DNA of 28,521 nucleotides from Chondrus crispus (taxonomy: Eukaryota; Rhodophyta; Florideophyceae; Gigartinales; Gigartinaceae): NCBI RefSeq assembly GCF_000350225.1, contig NW_005178556.1, forward strand, positions 1-28,521, written 5' to 3'. Below, piece after piece: positions 9,211 through 18,211 of this stretch. Below the pieces are notes generated by a model. The model ran no database searches. It was given only the letters and a program-made list of their open reading frames with translations, and had not been told where the DNA came from. Position numbers and translations under genes: made by a program. How positions within the stretch are numbered: position 1 is the first letter of the stretch; the number at the start of each line of letters is the position of its first letter.

Positions 9211-10641
9211 TTACAGCTCTTCCTCATCAGACATAGCACCTGCCCCTTGCGCATATGACCTGCTGGGCAACCTTTGCTTGATACGCGCACGCCTGCGAAC
9301 CCGGTAGCGCTCCTGAACACGGCGCCGTTTCACAGCTGTACTTTGCATTATGTGAAAACGCCTGTTTAAAATTTGCCTCCGCCTCGCACCATCTTCTTCT
9401 CTAAGAGGGTGATGAAGCACATGCGCGTTCGTCAAGGCCAATGTGAATTGAAAAAACATGTTGTAGTTAGACTCAGCCCACCTCCACTTGTTCGCCATTA
9501 GAACCCAAAGTGTGCACTGTCGACCAAAATAGTTTTCGACAATAATGCGGTCGGACGAAATTTCTCGGTTACCATGGACCTCTTCCGTTGTCAACTCTCG
9601 ACTCCTTGGCTTCTTGACAGGAATGATAGCGCGTACCTCCCGAGCAGCCCCCTGATAGCCCTTGTCCATCAGGACAGCCCAATATCTGGGAAACCGCTGG
9701 ACTAGAGGTCCAACATCAGTCACAGTGCGCTCTGTCTGAGCTTTGCGGAGTTCCAACTTGTGCCACTCGAGGTTATCATAAAATATATCGACATCGGCGA
9801 CTGATCCCATAAAATGTCTACTTGCCCCAATGGCTAGACCATTTGGCAACACACTCACCTCGGTCTTATACCCGTACATTTTGTGTTTTCCACTAAAATG
9901 ACCTTTGGCTTCCTCGTGATTTCCGCGTGGACGGTTGCTTTGGTGAAACGTCACGTCCGTGGCATACCTCGCCATGCCGTATACACGAAAGTGTGACTGA
10001 TCCTCAAAAATTCGTGACATTGTGAACTTATCTGCAGCGCGCTCGACGTACGTTTTATACGCAAAGGGGGTGACCATGCGGATAAAACTCGTGACCAGCC
10101 TCTCGAAGGACGTGCTCTTCATGTTGAACATCTTGGCTGCAAAGTCCCACATGGTCCCGTTTTTGCACACGCATAACGCCATAAACAAAACATCCTTCGC
10201 CTTATATTTCGAACGTTTACCACGACCGACGTTGTAGTGTTGGGCTATAAAGGGGCGAAGACGGCCATAAAGCCCTCGATACTCCGCCAGTGTAAAGTTC
10301 GTCATCTGTAGCACTGCGATTTCCCCCCCGTCCGCAATGAAAGAGTCAAAAATTGGGCAATCTGAGTCAGTCTCTTCATCGCTGTCAATTTCCGCAGCGT
10401 CATAATCGTACTGGTTGAGCTCGTTGCTCCGCTCTGCAGCCAATTCCGCGAGAAGCCGAAGCGCGTCTCCAGGTGATGTGTCGACGTTGTGGCTCATCGT
10501 GCGGTGTTGGATCTCGAGACTGCTTGAAGGCGAAAGTGGTACTGTACTGCACATGACTCTTATTGCGAAAAGGATTAGGCGGGTTCTGTGATTTTTTTTG
10601 AAAATGGGCGGGAAGAGAAATCGCGCATGCACTTCGGACAT
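9211..10641 (-). CDS. DDE superfamily (DDE_Tnp_4, PIF/Harbinger-type) transposase
   Basis: Uninterrupted 476-codon frame. The catalytic triad is visible: D229 in YATDVTFHQ, D326 in LMDKGYQG and E369 in IIVENYFGR. GKHKMYGYKTEVSVLPNG (251-268) is typical of the DDE_Tnp_4 nuclease. A helical N-terminal segment (~111-210, with the YKAKDVLFMALCVCKNG patch) probably binds DNA or partner subunits. Residues 85-95 are acidic; the C-terminus is strongly basic (RRRVQERYRVRRRARIKQR) and ends in DEEEL. The ATG at 10641 gives the longest product, but ATG 10497 (MSHNVDTSP, A at -3) would give a 428-residue protein starting nearer the conserved part and may be the true start. No Myb-like accessory ORF and no convincing terminal inverted repeats were found around it, so it could be an immobile copy or a host-adopted gene. 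All catalytic residues are present. Confidence 0.85.
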   Translation of the reverse strand: MSEVHARFLFPPIFKKNHRTRLILFAIRVMCSTVPLSPSSSLEIQHRTMSHNVDTSPGDALRLLAELAAERSNELNQYDYDAAEIDSDEETDSDCPIFDSFIADGGEIAVLQMTNFTLAEYRGLYGRLRPFIAQHYNVGRGKRSKYKAKDVLFMALCVCKNGTMWDFAAKMFNMKSTSFERLVTSFIRMVTPFAYKTYVERAADKFTMSRIFEDQSHFRVYGMARYATDVTFHQSNRPRGNHEEAKGHFSGKHKMYGYKTEVSVLPNGLAIGASRHFMGSVADVDIFYDNLEWHKLELRKAQTERTVTDVGPLVQRFPRYWAVLMDKGYQGAAREVRAIIPVKKPRSRELTTEEVHGNREISSDRIIVENYFGRQCTLWVLMANKWRWAESNYNMFFQFTLALTNAHVLHHPLREEDGARRRQILNRRFHIMQSTAVKRRRVQERYRVRRRARIKQRLPSRSYAQGAGAMSDEEEL

Positions 10642-11099
10642 GCTGTCAAATTCGTGGTCTATGACTGTCTGGGCAATACGTATCTATTTTGAGAGGTTAC
10701 AGCGCTGTCAAAAGATCGCGGACAATATCATCTGTTTGTCAATCTTTAGTGTAATGATACAGTTTCTCAGTAATTGTCTAATATTTGGGGTGGTGTTTAG
10801 CGCTCAACAGGTACAGCAAGGACTCAACGGAGAACAGGTAATCACTGTGCAAAAGGTGCATGCCTACTGAAAAGGTCTATTGCAATTGGAGCAAGCCTCT
10901 CGGGAGACGAACACATGCCTTTTGATCTCTTTTTATTGCAAGGCACGTCGACTATTTCCAAGCTGTTATTAAGAGCATCTCCACCTGTAATAACTTCGGG
11001 GACCGAGGAGTCGGGATAACCAAAGTATGTTGTTGGTTGTGCAGATGAAGGATCGATGAGGGTTTATTGACGAGAAGCGAACTCGTCGTCGCTGAAGTC
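10642..11099. other. Spacer between transposase gene and copia element
   Basis: No gene is seen. It holds the 5' flank of the transposase gene and an AAGAGC...CCTGTAAT motif at 10971-10991. That motif reappears inverted just beyond the far side of the retrotransposon (18542-18558), perhaps the end of a small element that the copia copy interrupted. Confidence 0.4.
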
Positions 11100-11104
11100 A
11101 AACC
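11100..11104. repeat. Target-site duplication AAACC, left copy
   Basis: AAACC directly precedes the left LTR and is repeated directly after the right LTR at 18511-18515. A 5-bp duplication is standard for Ty1/copia integrase, so both outer ends of the element are original. Confidence 0.9.
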
Positions 11105-11390
11105 TGTGGGAGAACGGGAACGATGAGGTTAGTAGTAGCCGCGCTCGTCGCACGCAGCGGCGGGGGAATGGAGTGGCGAGAGCGAGGGGGATGGGGATAC
11201 TTCGGATGTTGAGTCTCGAGACTTTTCGCCGGCGCTGTCGGAGGGTAGCAAGTTACCCCCGAGGGTCGGTCGGGATACCGCCCTCGGATTTTTATATATC
11301 CGGATTTCCCGCCGGCGCGTCGAACGGATAATTTCACTTTTTCCCAGATTTAGGGCTAACCAAATAAAGTGCAATTTCTATCTTCCCACA
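11105..11390 (-). repeat. 3' LTR of the copia element
   Basis: 286 bp, starting TGTGGGAGAA and ending CTTCCCACA on the plus strand, nearly identical to 18225-18510. On the minus strand a TATA-like TATATAAAAA lies at 11289-11298. Confidence 0.95.
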
Positions 11391-11399
11391 CACCCCCTG
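11391..11399 (-). other. Candidate polypurine tract
   Basis: Read on the minus strand, ACAGGGGGTG directly abuts the start of the 3' LTR. It is purine-rich and in the right place to prime plus-strand DNA synthesis, though short and interrupted by pyrimidines. Confidence 0.45.
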
Positions 11400-11917
11400 T
11401 TGGCCCTAAAATTGGGGCACGCGGCGCCGGCCGATCCGCCGTCGGCGCCAACCCTATATGGATCTGACGCCGCGCCGCCGCTGCTCGGTACTCGATCCCT
11501 TGTCCTGACAACGGGGCCTTCTGGATTTGCGTAGGGTAACGGCGCTTGCTTGTTGAGTTATTCCCCCCTTCTCTCGCCGCGCCCTTTCGGACCCCCAAAT
11601 CCACCGCGGACCAACAGCTTCCCGTAGTCACCACCTGCGCACGCCCACCGCCAGCCCTCGCTATACGCTGGCTCAGTTCAGCGTCCGCTCGATCACGCGC
11701 ACCGCATCGCTGCTCCGCCTCTCCGCCACATCGCCGCTCCGCTTCTCCGCCACATCGCCGCTCCGCTTCTCCGCCACCACTCCCGCGCGCCGTTGCTTCC
11801 CCACCTCCGAGCTTCCACCAACGACGGGCCGTTTCCTCCGCGAGTCAGCGCGCGACCTCCTCGAACCTAAAGAGTGCCGGCAGGCCAGGGATCGGGGGTC
11901 GTGCGCTTTCTGGCGTG
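11400..11917 (+). other. Leader region of the antisense ORF inside the copia element
   Basis: This GC-rich stretch between the 3' LTR and the ATG of the antisense ORF has no sense-strand gene. The antisense frame stays open upstream to about 11546 but has no ATG there, and its translation is simple Ser/Pro/Arg-rich sequence, so I read it as an untranslated leader. It contains the 24-bp tandem repeat at 11721-11778. Confidence 0.45.
11721..11778. repeat. 24-bp tandem repeat
   Basis: Two exact copies of the 24-bp unit CTCCGCCACATCGCCG-CTCCGCTT lie at 11721-11744 and 11745-11768. A partial third copy follows, and a degenerate copy precedes from about 11701. The unit length keeps any reading frame open. 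Confidence 0.8.
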
Positions 11918-13156
11918 ATGGCAAGCCTGTGGCTCGTTGAGGGTAAGGGGAGGCTTGCGTTCGAGATGATAGCATGGCTCGAAGGAAAGTGGAGGTCTAG
12001 CGAAGTCCTCGTCGTGGCCCGGGGCCTCGAATTCACCTTCAATCGGGAGAGGATTTCTCAGAGGCTGAGCATCGGGACGGAAACATCGAAGGTTCTTCGA
12101 CGTTGGCTGTCGGATAGGAGAGGGAGGATGTTTGAGGTTGCGTTGTTGGAGAGATGGGGCTTGCTTAACGCAATGGGCGTGTCGGAGCATGAGCAGCGCC
12201 GCTGGGAGGTTCGAAGGGTGGTGATGGCTTCCGGAAGGACTCACGGCTTCCGCCCTGGTCAGTACTACGCTTCACATCGGAGCGTAGGCGGGCGCAAGAC
12301 CTTTTGGAAAGTGGAATTCCATACTCTCCAGGCCAGCGTGTTGTCCGTATTCGATTCGGCAGGAAGCCCGGTTACCAGCGACATGGAAGTGACTTGTCCG
12401 GGTGGCCAGGGGAACTCCGAAGTTGAGCTCGTCTTTGGTACTCGGAAGACAGCACAGGCCTTGGAATGGCTGGACGAGTACTGTACCAGTCATCAAGACG
12501 ATTTCGTTGTTATTGGGGGTCCCGGGCATCGCGAAGCCACTGGACTCACTAGGCCTTATCGTACGCTCCAGGCACTCTTCTGCCGCGCAACACACAGCGA
12601 GTGCGTGCGTGCTTCCTTCGATAACGCACTACACTCCGTTGTAGGAGAAAATCCGGCACTTGGAATGCTCCGCAAAGGACCCATCAAAGCTCGAAGCCTT
12701 GCAGAGTTACAGACCTGGAATGAAAAGCATCTCGGGAGGTATCGCCTCAAGAAATGCAGCGTCCCCGTGCTGGAAAGTCTTGTGGAGTGGATGGTCAACA
12801 AGGTGGACGGCACTTTCTTAATAAGAATCGTCGCTCTGGACGACCTAGGTGAACGTTTAGACCACGTGGTGGTTTTTGACGCCCAAAAAGGCCACGTTCT
12901 AGATCCGGTTGAGCACTTTGCGCTTGACAATCGCCCCGGAGTGCTGGGTGCGTGCCTTGGAATTGGTTGCCATGGCTTTGAAATTGCTGAAGTTCGGAAG
13001 CTTGAATTGCAGCCAGTCGGGAAAGGGAAGAAGAATCGCAGGAAGTCTGGAAAACAGCGCAGCGAAAGCAGGAAGACAAAGAAGAAGCACATGAACAATG
13101 ATTTGGCTGGTAGAAGGACTAAGAGGATGAGGGTAGTGGAAGACGACAGCGATTAA
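11918..13156 (+). CDS. Antisense ORF of the copia element, possible papain-like cysteine peptidase
   Basis: 412 codons from ATG 11918 to TAA 13154-13156, opposite in direction to gag-pol and ending 13 bases from the RT stop, tail to tail. I do not recognise a named family. Visible features are a basic N-terminal half with no clear motif, then CVRASFDNALHSVVG (229-243), a Cys at the start of an amphipathic helix, and DHVVVFDAQKGHVLDP (315-330), a His on a hydrophobic strand followed by Asp-Pro. The order Cys229, His316, Asp329 and their surroundings resemble papain-fold peptidases (for example C39-like). The tail is rich in Lys/Arg (369-391 and 399-405), like a nuclear or nucleic-acid-binding signal, and ends acidic. 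Unlike the sense genes it has no break. It could be a captured host gene or an element-specific accessory protein; catalytic activity is inference. Confidence 0.65.
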   Translation: MASLWLVEGKGRLAFEMIAWLEGKWRSSEVLVVARGLEFTFNRERISQRLSIGTETSKVLRRWLSDRRGRMFEVALLERWGLLNAMGVSEHEQRRWEVRRVVMASGRTHGFRPGQYYASHRSVGGRKTFWKVEFHTLQASVLSVFDSAGSPVTSDMEVTCPGGQGNSEVELVFGTRKTAQALEWLDEYCTSHQDDFVVIGGPGHREATGLTRPYRTLQALFCRATHSECVRASFDNALHSVVGENPALGMLRKGPIKARSLAELQTWNEKHLGRYRLKKCSVPVLESLVEWMVNKVDGTFLIRIVALDDLGERLDHVVVFDAQKGHVLDPVEHFALDNRPGVLGACLGIGCHGFEIAEVRKLELQPVGKGKKNRRKSGKQRSESRKTKKKHMNNDLAGRRTKRMRVVEDDSD

Positions 13157-13169
13157 ACGATTTCGAGAG

Positions 13170-15068
13170 TTACATTGGCGTGCTCGATGCTCTTTTGGTC
13201 CGCCTTGAGCCTTGAAGAACGTCATCTTCTAGAAGACCTTTCTGCATGATTCCATTGAGGATCTTGAACATTTCTACGTTCCTCTTGGTTAATGCATCGG
13301 CAGGGTTTTGCGTACCGCTTACCCATTGCATTACTGAATTTTCCCCGTTTTCGAAGGAATCCCTCATCCTTGCTACCGTCGGCCTCAAGCGGTAGTCTGC
13401 ACCTTCGTGAATGGTGGTCACCGTGGAGTACAACCGGTGTGAGTCCACCGTCATCACGAAGGGAAGCTTGACTGGGGCTTTGTGAAGAGTTTGCAGGCTC
13501 TCTGCCATTAGCGAGCCTCTGTCTGATGACGTTGCGGCGGCAAGAATCTCTGCCCCCATGGATGAAAAGGCAACACGCTTCTGCTTGCAACTGATCCAGT
13601 CAAGGACGTGGTAGATCCCCGCACTCCCTGCTGGCAGGTATAGGCCGGAGACATACCCTGTCTGCCCGTATGAGAAGCTACCTTGACTGGCGTCAGAAAA
13701 AGCGAGGTAGGAAGGATTGACGAGAGACGACGGCGTTCGAAATAGGAGCGTCGGGGAAAGCGCTTTGATCTCCAAAAGCAACTTGTTCCCGTTTATAAGA
13801 TCGGCCACCTTCAAGCGCCCAACGGCTTGCTGAAGGTAGCTGGCTGCAAAAGCCGCTTGCGGGAGAATGCCATGTCGGAGGAAATTGAGACTTCCAGCGA
13901 GAGCTTGGTATGAAGTCAACTCTGGAGCGGTGCACTTGTCTTGGTGTCGTCTTCTTCTTTCCTTTGAGACTTCGATCGGAAGAATTTTGTCCACGTACTC
14001 TTGCATATTAATGCTTAAAGAACCGGAAGGCTCCTGGTGGGTATGAAGACGATTGAAGATCAAGTCCTTGTTCACGACGTAGCGTCCGACAATGAACCGG
14101 CGAGAGATAGCTTTGTGAAATTGATGGATCTTAGGAAGAACGCCAACCACGAGGAAGTCATCGACGACCTTTGCGACCAGTAGGTTTATCGATCCCTCGG
14201 CATTGTATTTGGCGAAGAGCTGAAGAAGGCCTGGGGCTTGTACGAACCCTTGCGTGGACATCCATTCCTCGGCGACGAGCTGCCATAGGCGTCCGGATTC
14301 TACAATTCCATAGGCCGGCTTGAGTATCTTACAGACTGTTCGAGCAGAAGATACCCAACCTCTCGGGGGTCGGACGTATATGTCCCGGGGAAAGTGGCCA
14401 GCTTGCAAGTATGCTCCTTTGATGTCAATGGAGGCAACTGAGAAAGACATTATTGCCGCGACAGAGAGAACGATGCGAATTATTGGGAACTGCGCTGTCG
14501 CCGAATCTTTCCGGACGAATTCTTTGTCTCGATCCCGGTTCCCGTGTGGGACTAGACGACACTTTAGCTTCAGCTTTCCTCCTTCTCCGTCGGTCTTGAC
14601 TTGGAAGAAGTGGTGGGAAGAAATCACATTGGCATGTCGTGGGAGATCCCCATACGGGACTTCCTTGTATGCCTCGGCTTGTGCGTAGTTTTCTTTCTCC
14701 TCGGCTATGGCCTGATCAACTATCCATCGCGGAGCAAATTGGAGTTTGAATTCAGAGGTGGGCTTGTTCCCAACCACTTCCTGAATTTGTTGAAGGACCT
14801 TTTGCTTCGACGATGCAAGATGAGAAGGCAGCTTCGACGGAGCTACAACGTCTGTGGTTCCGATGTCTTTTTCCGGCTGTGGGGGCTCGTGAATTGAGTT
14901 CAAATCGAGAGTGCTACTCGAAGTTGAGACTGGATACCGAGTTCCAAACAAGGAATTGCAGCGATCGATGGACCTTGCGTTGACATCCAACAAAGGGTTG
15001 TTCAACCTCTTCGCCTTTAAGGATGCTAATAAGCTCTTTGATATGGGGTGGGAAGGCCACAGAGCCTC
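13170..15068 (-). pseudogene. copia pol: reverse transcriptase and RNase H
   Basis: The frame is open from just after a TAA at 15069-15071 to the stop at 13170. There is no ATG at its head (the first codon usually taken, at 15005, is TTG), so it is the downstream part of pol. Counting from that codon, the RVT_2 domain spans ~100-330 with KCRLVPHG, the first catalytic Asp in SIDIKGAYLQ (D194) and VVDD (D282, D283) in place of the usual YVDD. RNase H follows with D438 (AFSDAS), E486 (GAEILAA), D521 (VDSHRLY) and D570 (NPADALTK), all present. The domains look intact. However, the join to the integrase frame needs a frame change: the linker reads as plausible protein first in one frame, then in another (about 15003-15064). 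That suggests at least two small indels and makes a functional Pol unlikely. Confidence 0.9.
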
Positions 15069-15094
15069 TTAGGTCCTGAACTCAGAGATGTCCG

Positions 15095-16585
15095 TCAGAT
15101 CGCCAGGGGCTCCAAGTCAGGAAGGCTGTCTACATTCGCCGCCTCCTGCGGCCCTGCAGACCCTTCCGGTCTGCTTGGAGGCGACTTGTCACTCGCATTC
15201 GGCATCTCTTCCAACTCCGAGAAGAGCGGAGGGGGTGCCGATGTTGGTGGGAACATACCTTCTTCAAAGTCCTCATCAATGACGGAGTACGACCGTGGGA
15301 ATACGAAGTCCATGTCATCCAACTCAGCAAGTAGAGGGGAGGACGGAGCTTTCCGAACGTCCTCGTATGCCGCTCTTATGGGCTTACCAATGTGATCCTG
15401 ACGCCTTGAAAGGACGACGAAGTGGGGCTGTGGGTTCCGCACGTACGCGTGTTCCCACGAGCCAAACTTTGGGCCTCTCGTGAAGTAATACACCTGGTCA
15501 TCACGTGATAAATGGGCGGCTTGAAGCACTTGTGGACATCGCGACTTGTCGAGGAGCCTCAAAGCTCTTCGTGCCACTTGCTCGTTATACGCAGTGATGA
15601 GATCAGCGGACAGCTTTGCTTGAAGGAGGCCAACACGCGAGGGGGTGTAACCCCGAGTCATCTCGAAGCTGCTCAGTGACTTGCTTCCATATAGGATATT
15701 GCTCAGATACACGGCACGTGAGACCACGTCTTTCCTTTCAACTGAGTCAACATTGCACGCCGAGGAGTTTGATGCATCCTTTAGAAGACGTTGGATAAGC
15801 ACACGGACAACCGCATTCTTCCGCTCCACGACGCCGAGTTTGTTATGACGTCGGGCTGGACGGGGTTCAAAACGTATTGAGAAGTACCTTAGGGCTTCGG
15901 CAAAACGGGAGTTGAAGAACTCGACGTCTCCCGATATGATTGACGGTGCACCGTGAACGTTTACCCATGCGACTTCCAATTGCCGAGCTGTTTCGTCCAT
16001 CTCACGGGTCCGCATCAGGGATGCTACTGAATAACCCGTATGGACATCCACCATATGTAAGATGGGGGCGTTCTCGAACTCCGCACAGAAGAAGAAGTCG
16101 AGTTGGACATGGTTGTTGAACGAGGCGAGTATTTTCTCAAAGGATATCTTCCGCGATTGGAGTGGGCGGCCTGTTTCTTTGCAGCTAGTGCACTTCTCGA
16201 CGGCTCTCTGAAGTGCTTGTTTTAGCACAGGAGTCATCACTTCTCCTCGACGACACAGCGTCTCCATGTCTTGAAAGGCAAGGTATGAATATCCATGAAG
16301 ATTGTTGGCGAAGCGACCGGAGATTCTGCCATATCGAAACCTTGCCTTCATGGTTTCTGCCGGCGGGATAGTGGACGCATATGAGACTTCCGTGGAGAAG
16401 AACGTCACAAAGGAGGATGTTTTGGACGGAACGACGAGAAGAAATGTGCGAACCGCATCGGGGTCACTCGACATTGTTGGTTCGGTGTATGTCTTGAACG
16501 TGAGACGTTTTGACGAGAGGTTTCTCACTCCTTTTGGAATAACCAAAAGGTTCTCCTGTCCAAGCTGGTACGAACGGTGAAGGAT
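15095..16585 (-). pseudogene. copia pol: integrase
   Basis: This frame follows directly after the stop that closes the protease frame (TAA at 16586-16588) and shares its reading frame, so one nonsense codon separates them. Numbering from the TTG at 16546, zinc-binding His/Cys residues are suggested by H84 and CTSC (119-122). The core has D150 (VQLDFFF), D207 (SGDVEFFNSRF) and E241 (NKLGVVERKNAV), the D,D-x-E triad with about 33 residues between the last two. The C-terminal part includes the RGYTPSRVGL and QVYYFTRGPKFGSWEHAYV segments, as in copia integrase C-terminal regions. It ends in a Pro/Ser/Glu-rich tail at a TGA (15095-15097). Integration has clearly occurred at this locus, but this copy would need readthrough or help in trans. 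Confidence 0.85.
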
Positions 16586-16900
16586 TTAGTTACCTAGAAG
16601 AAGGAATCCATCTCCTCTCGTAACGTAGAACGGAATTTTGACTTCCGTTCCACTCATGTCGGTCACGGGAAGGTCCCAAACTCCAATAGTGACCTCGGCG
16701 TCGCTACAATTCTTGCCATATCGGTGCAAGAACGGTTCACAGTCTAGCCTTCGAAGTTTGAACGGAATGTTCATGGCAGTGCAGAGGGCTGCGGCGCAAG
16801 AAATCCCTCCAACACTTCTGGGACATCCCGGATCAATAATGGGATTTGGATCCGAGATTCTCGGATTGATATCCGAGGAGGCTCCGGGATGGCTGACTAG
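16586..16900 (-). pseudogene. copia aspartic protease (retropepsin), active site altered, stop at end
   Basis: The minus-strand frame between gag and integrase reads PIIDPGCPRSVGG, then VTIGVWDLPVTDM, and ends with FYVTRGDGFLLLGN before TAA. This is the order of a copia protease: active-site D-(S/T)-G, a central beta region, then (I/L)-L-G-N. Here the active site is Asp-Pro-Gly. Proline in place of Ser/Thr is one base change from TCG and probably inactivates the enzyme. The frame is -1 relative to the upstream gag frame and has no good start of its own, so it would need a frameshift from gag. The stop after LLGN interrupts what should be one pro-int reading frame. Confidence 0.75.
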
Positions 16901-17892
16901 GCTTGCCTGTTTGACGAGCCGCCGGAGCCTCTCCGAAAAAACGAGGGATGTGCCCCGGAGCCGACGTCACTGGGGTCTCGGTGCGTCCTCTTTTTCTTGG
17001 TGAAGGCGCTAGGTTCCTTGCACTCTGCTGCCCCTCTGTAGTGACCACGCTCTCCGCAGTCATAGCAAATGGACTGGGTCTCGTGATCCGAAGGCAGCTG
17101 CCTCTTGCGACTGCCTCGAGATGCGTTACGACGGCTAGAGGGTGGACCCATTCGAGTGTCCTTCTTCTGCCCGTGACGTGAGCCGACTTCAGAGAGTCTG
17201 TCGAAGATGCTTGCAGGGCCAGGCTTGCCATGGGTGCCAATGAGAGACTTGACCTTGCGGTCAACAAAGGCTTGAACGTCCTTCATGGAGAACTGGGGAG
17301 CATCCATTGACGTTGTCTGGGTCAGATTCCTCAGCACGATCACCGCGTCGTCAAGGTTAAGCCTGCAAAAAGTGTGCCGCGGCAGGAAAGAGTCAGCGAC
17401 TGACGTCTTCGCAGCATTATTCTCTGCAGTCACCTTCAGGTCTTGGACTGCAATGTCCAAGGAGCGGATGAAGCTGATTGTTTGCGATCTGAAGTCGGAC
17501 AGAGCCTTCTTATAATCATCGGCCGTGGACTCTGACTCGCGGAGTGGAACGTCAACCTTCTTCAGCTTCTCGGATATCTTGAGGACTTCCTCAAGATGCA
17601 CCTTGGATACCTTGTCGGTGTCGACGACTGCCGACTCCTCCTTGTTTCGGGCTTCTGCATGCGAAATTAGTTGGAGCTTGGCATTGGTCAACGTTCCCTC
17701 CTCTATGTTTGCGTTATTGAGGAGGGTAATCGCCAAAACTTCACCTATCTGCGAAGAAGAAGAAGTGTTGGCGTGCAGCAAGTGCTTGGCTGCCAAACCT
17801 TGGAACCTCGAGACGAAGCTGGAGAGCTTCTCGTTCCTGTCTCGGCGACACGAGGTGACCTTCAGGTATGATGCGATGAGCCTTGTGACCAT
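16897..17892 (-). pseudogene. copia gag, C-terminal part with zinc knuckle
   Basis: 331 codons from ATG 17892. The first ~60 residues (TRLIASYLKVTSCRRDRNEKLSSFVSRFQGLAAKHL and on) continue the copia Gag helical domain begun in the upstream frame. A long charged helical region follows (~85-160), then a basic stretch and a zinc knuckle CYDCGERGHYRGAAEC, a CCHC finger with a longer last spacing (C-x2-C-x4-H-x6-C). It ends at TAG 16897-16899 after a Gly/Ser-rich tail. It packages element RNA in the virus-like particle. The ATG is probably not the native start: the reading joins the N-terminal frame by a -1 shift just upstream. Confidence 0.8.
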
Positions 17893-18203
17893 GGCAATTT
17901 TGGGTCTACGGCGACAAGCTCGACGATGAAGAGTCCTGCTTGCACGGGATAATCCATTTGAAGGTAGTCGAGCTGTCCTTTGGACTGGGCTTCATCGACG
18001 ATTGCCTTCTGAGCTTCCGGAAGGCCCCGCTCATAGAGCGTTCGTCCGAGGAGCTTGAACATCGTCTGAAAAGTGCGATCGGTGTCTTGGTCGTGGGCGA
18101 CTTTAAGTGAGTCGACCCACTGTCCAACCTTCTTGCGCCAGGCTTCAAGATCGCCATCGGCGGCGAAGAGAGGCGGGTCGAAGAATCCTGATAATTTACT
18201 CAT
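17862..18203 (-). pseudogene. copia gag, N-terminal part
   Basis: The frame starts at ATG 18203 (MSKLSGFFDPPLFAADGD, A at -3). An upstream ATG at 18221 lies inside the primer binding site and is less likely. The LEAWRKKVGQWVDSLK and DRTFQTMFKLLGRTLYERGL segments have the Trp-rich, helical look of a copia Gag N-terminus. The frame ends at a stop near 17862, overlapping the C-terminal gag frame, which is -1 to it. A C-CCA-AAA heptamer lies just where the two frames can be joined. Confidence 0.75.
17898..17904 (-). promoter_or_regulatory. Candidate -1 ribosomal slippery heptamer in gag
   Basis: On the minus strand the zero frame reads GAC CCA AAA TTG, so the heptamer C CCA AAA fits the X XXY YYZ pattern (X=C, Y=A, Z=A). 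A -1 slip here moves from the N-terminal gag frame into the C-terminal gag frame at the point where the two must join. I see no obvious downstream pseudoknot. A chance deletion at the same place is the alternative. Confidence 0.4.
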
Positions 18204-18211
18204 CTTTCCCC

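Noticed and set aside
11064..11104. Short acidic reading on the minus strand ending at TAA 11064-11066, as if the C-terminus of another gene cut by the copia insertion
   Set aside because: Joining the flanks gives only about 22 open codons before an upstream stop; too little to call a gene.
11721..11778. Possible CRISPR-like array
   Set aside because: The units are contiguous 24-bp tandem copies without spacers, in a eukaryotic retrotransposon.
11546..11917. N-terminal extension of the antisense ORF
   Set aside because: The frame is open, but its first codon is TTG and no ATG occurs before 11918. The product would be repeat-derived Ser/Pro/Arg sequence.
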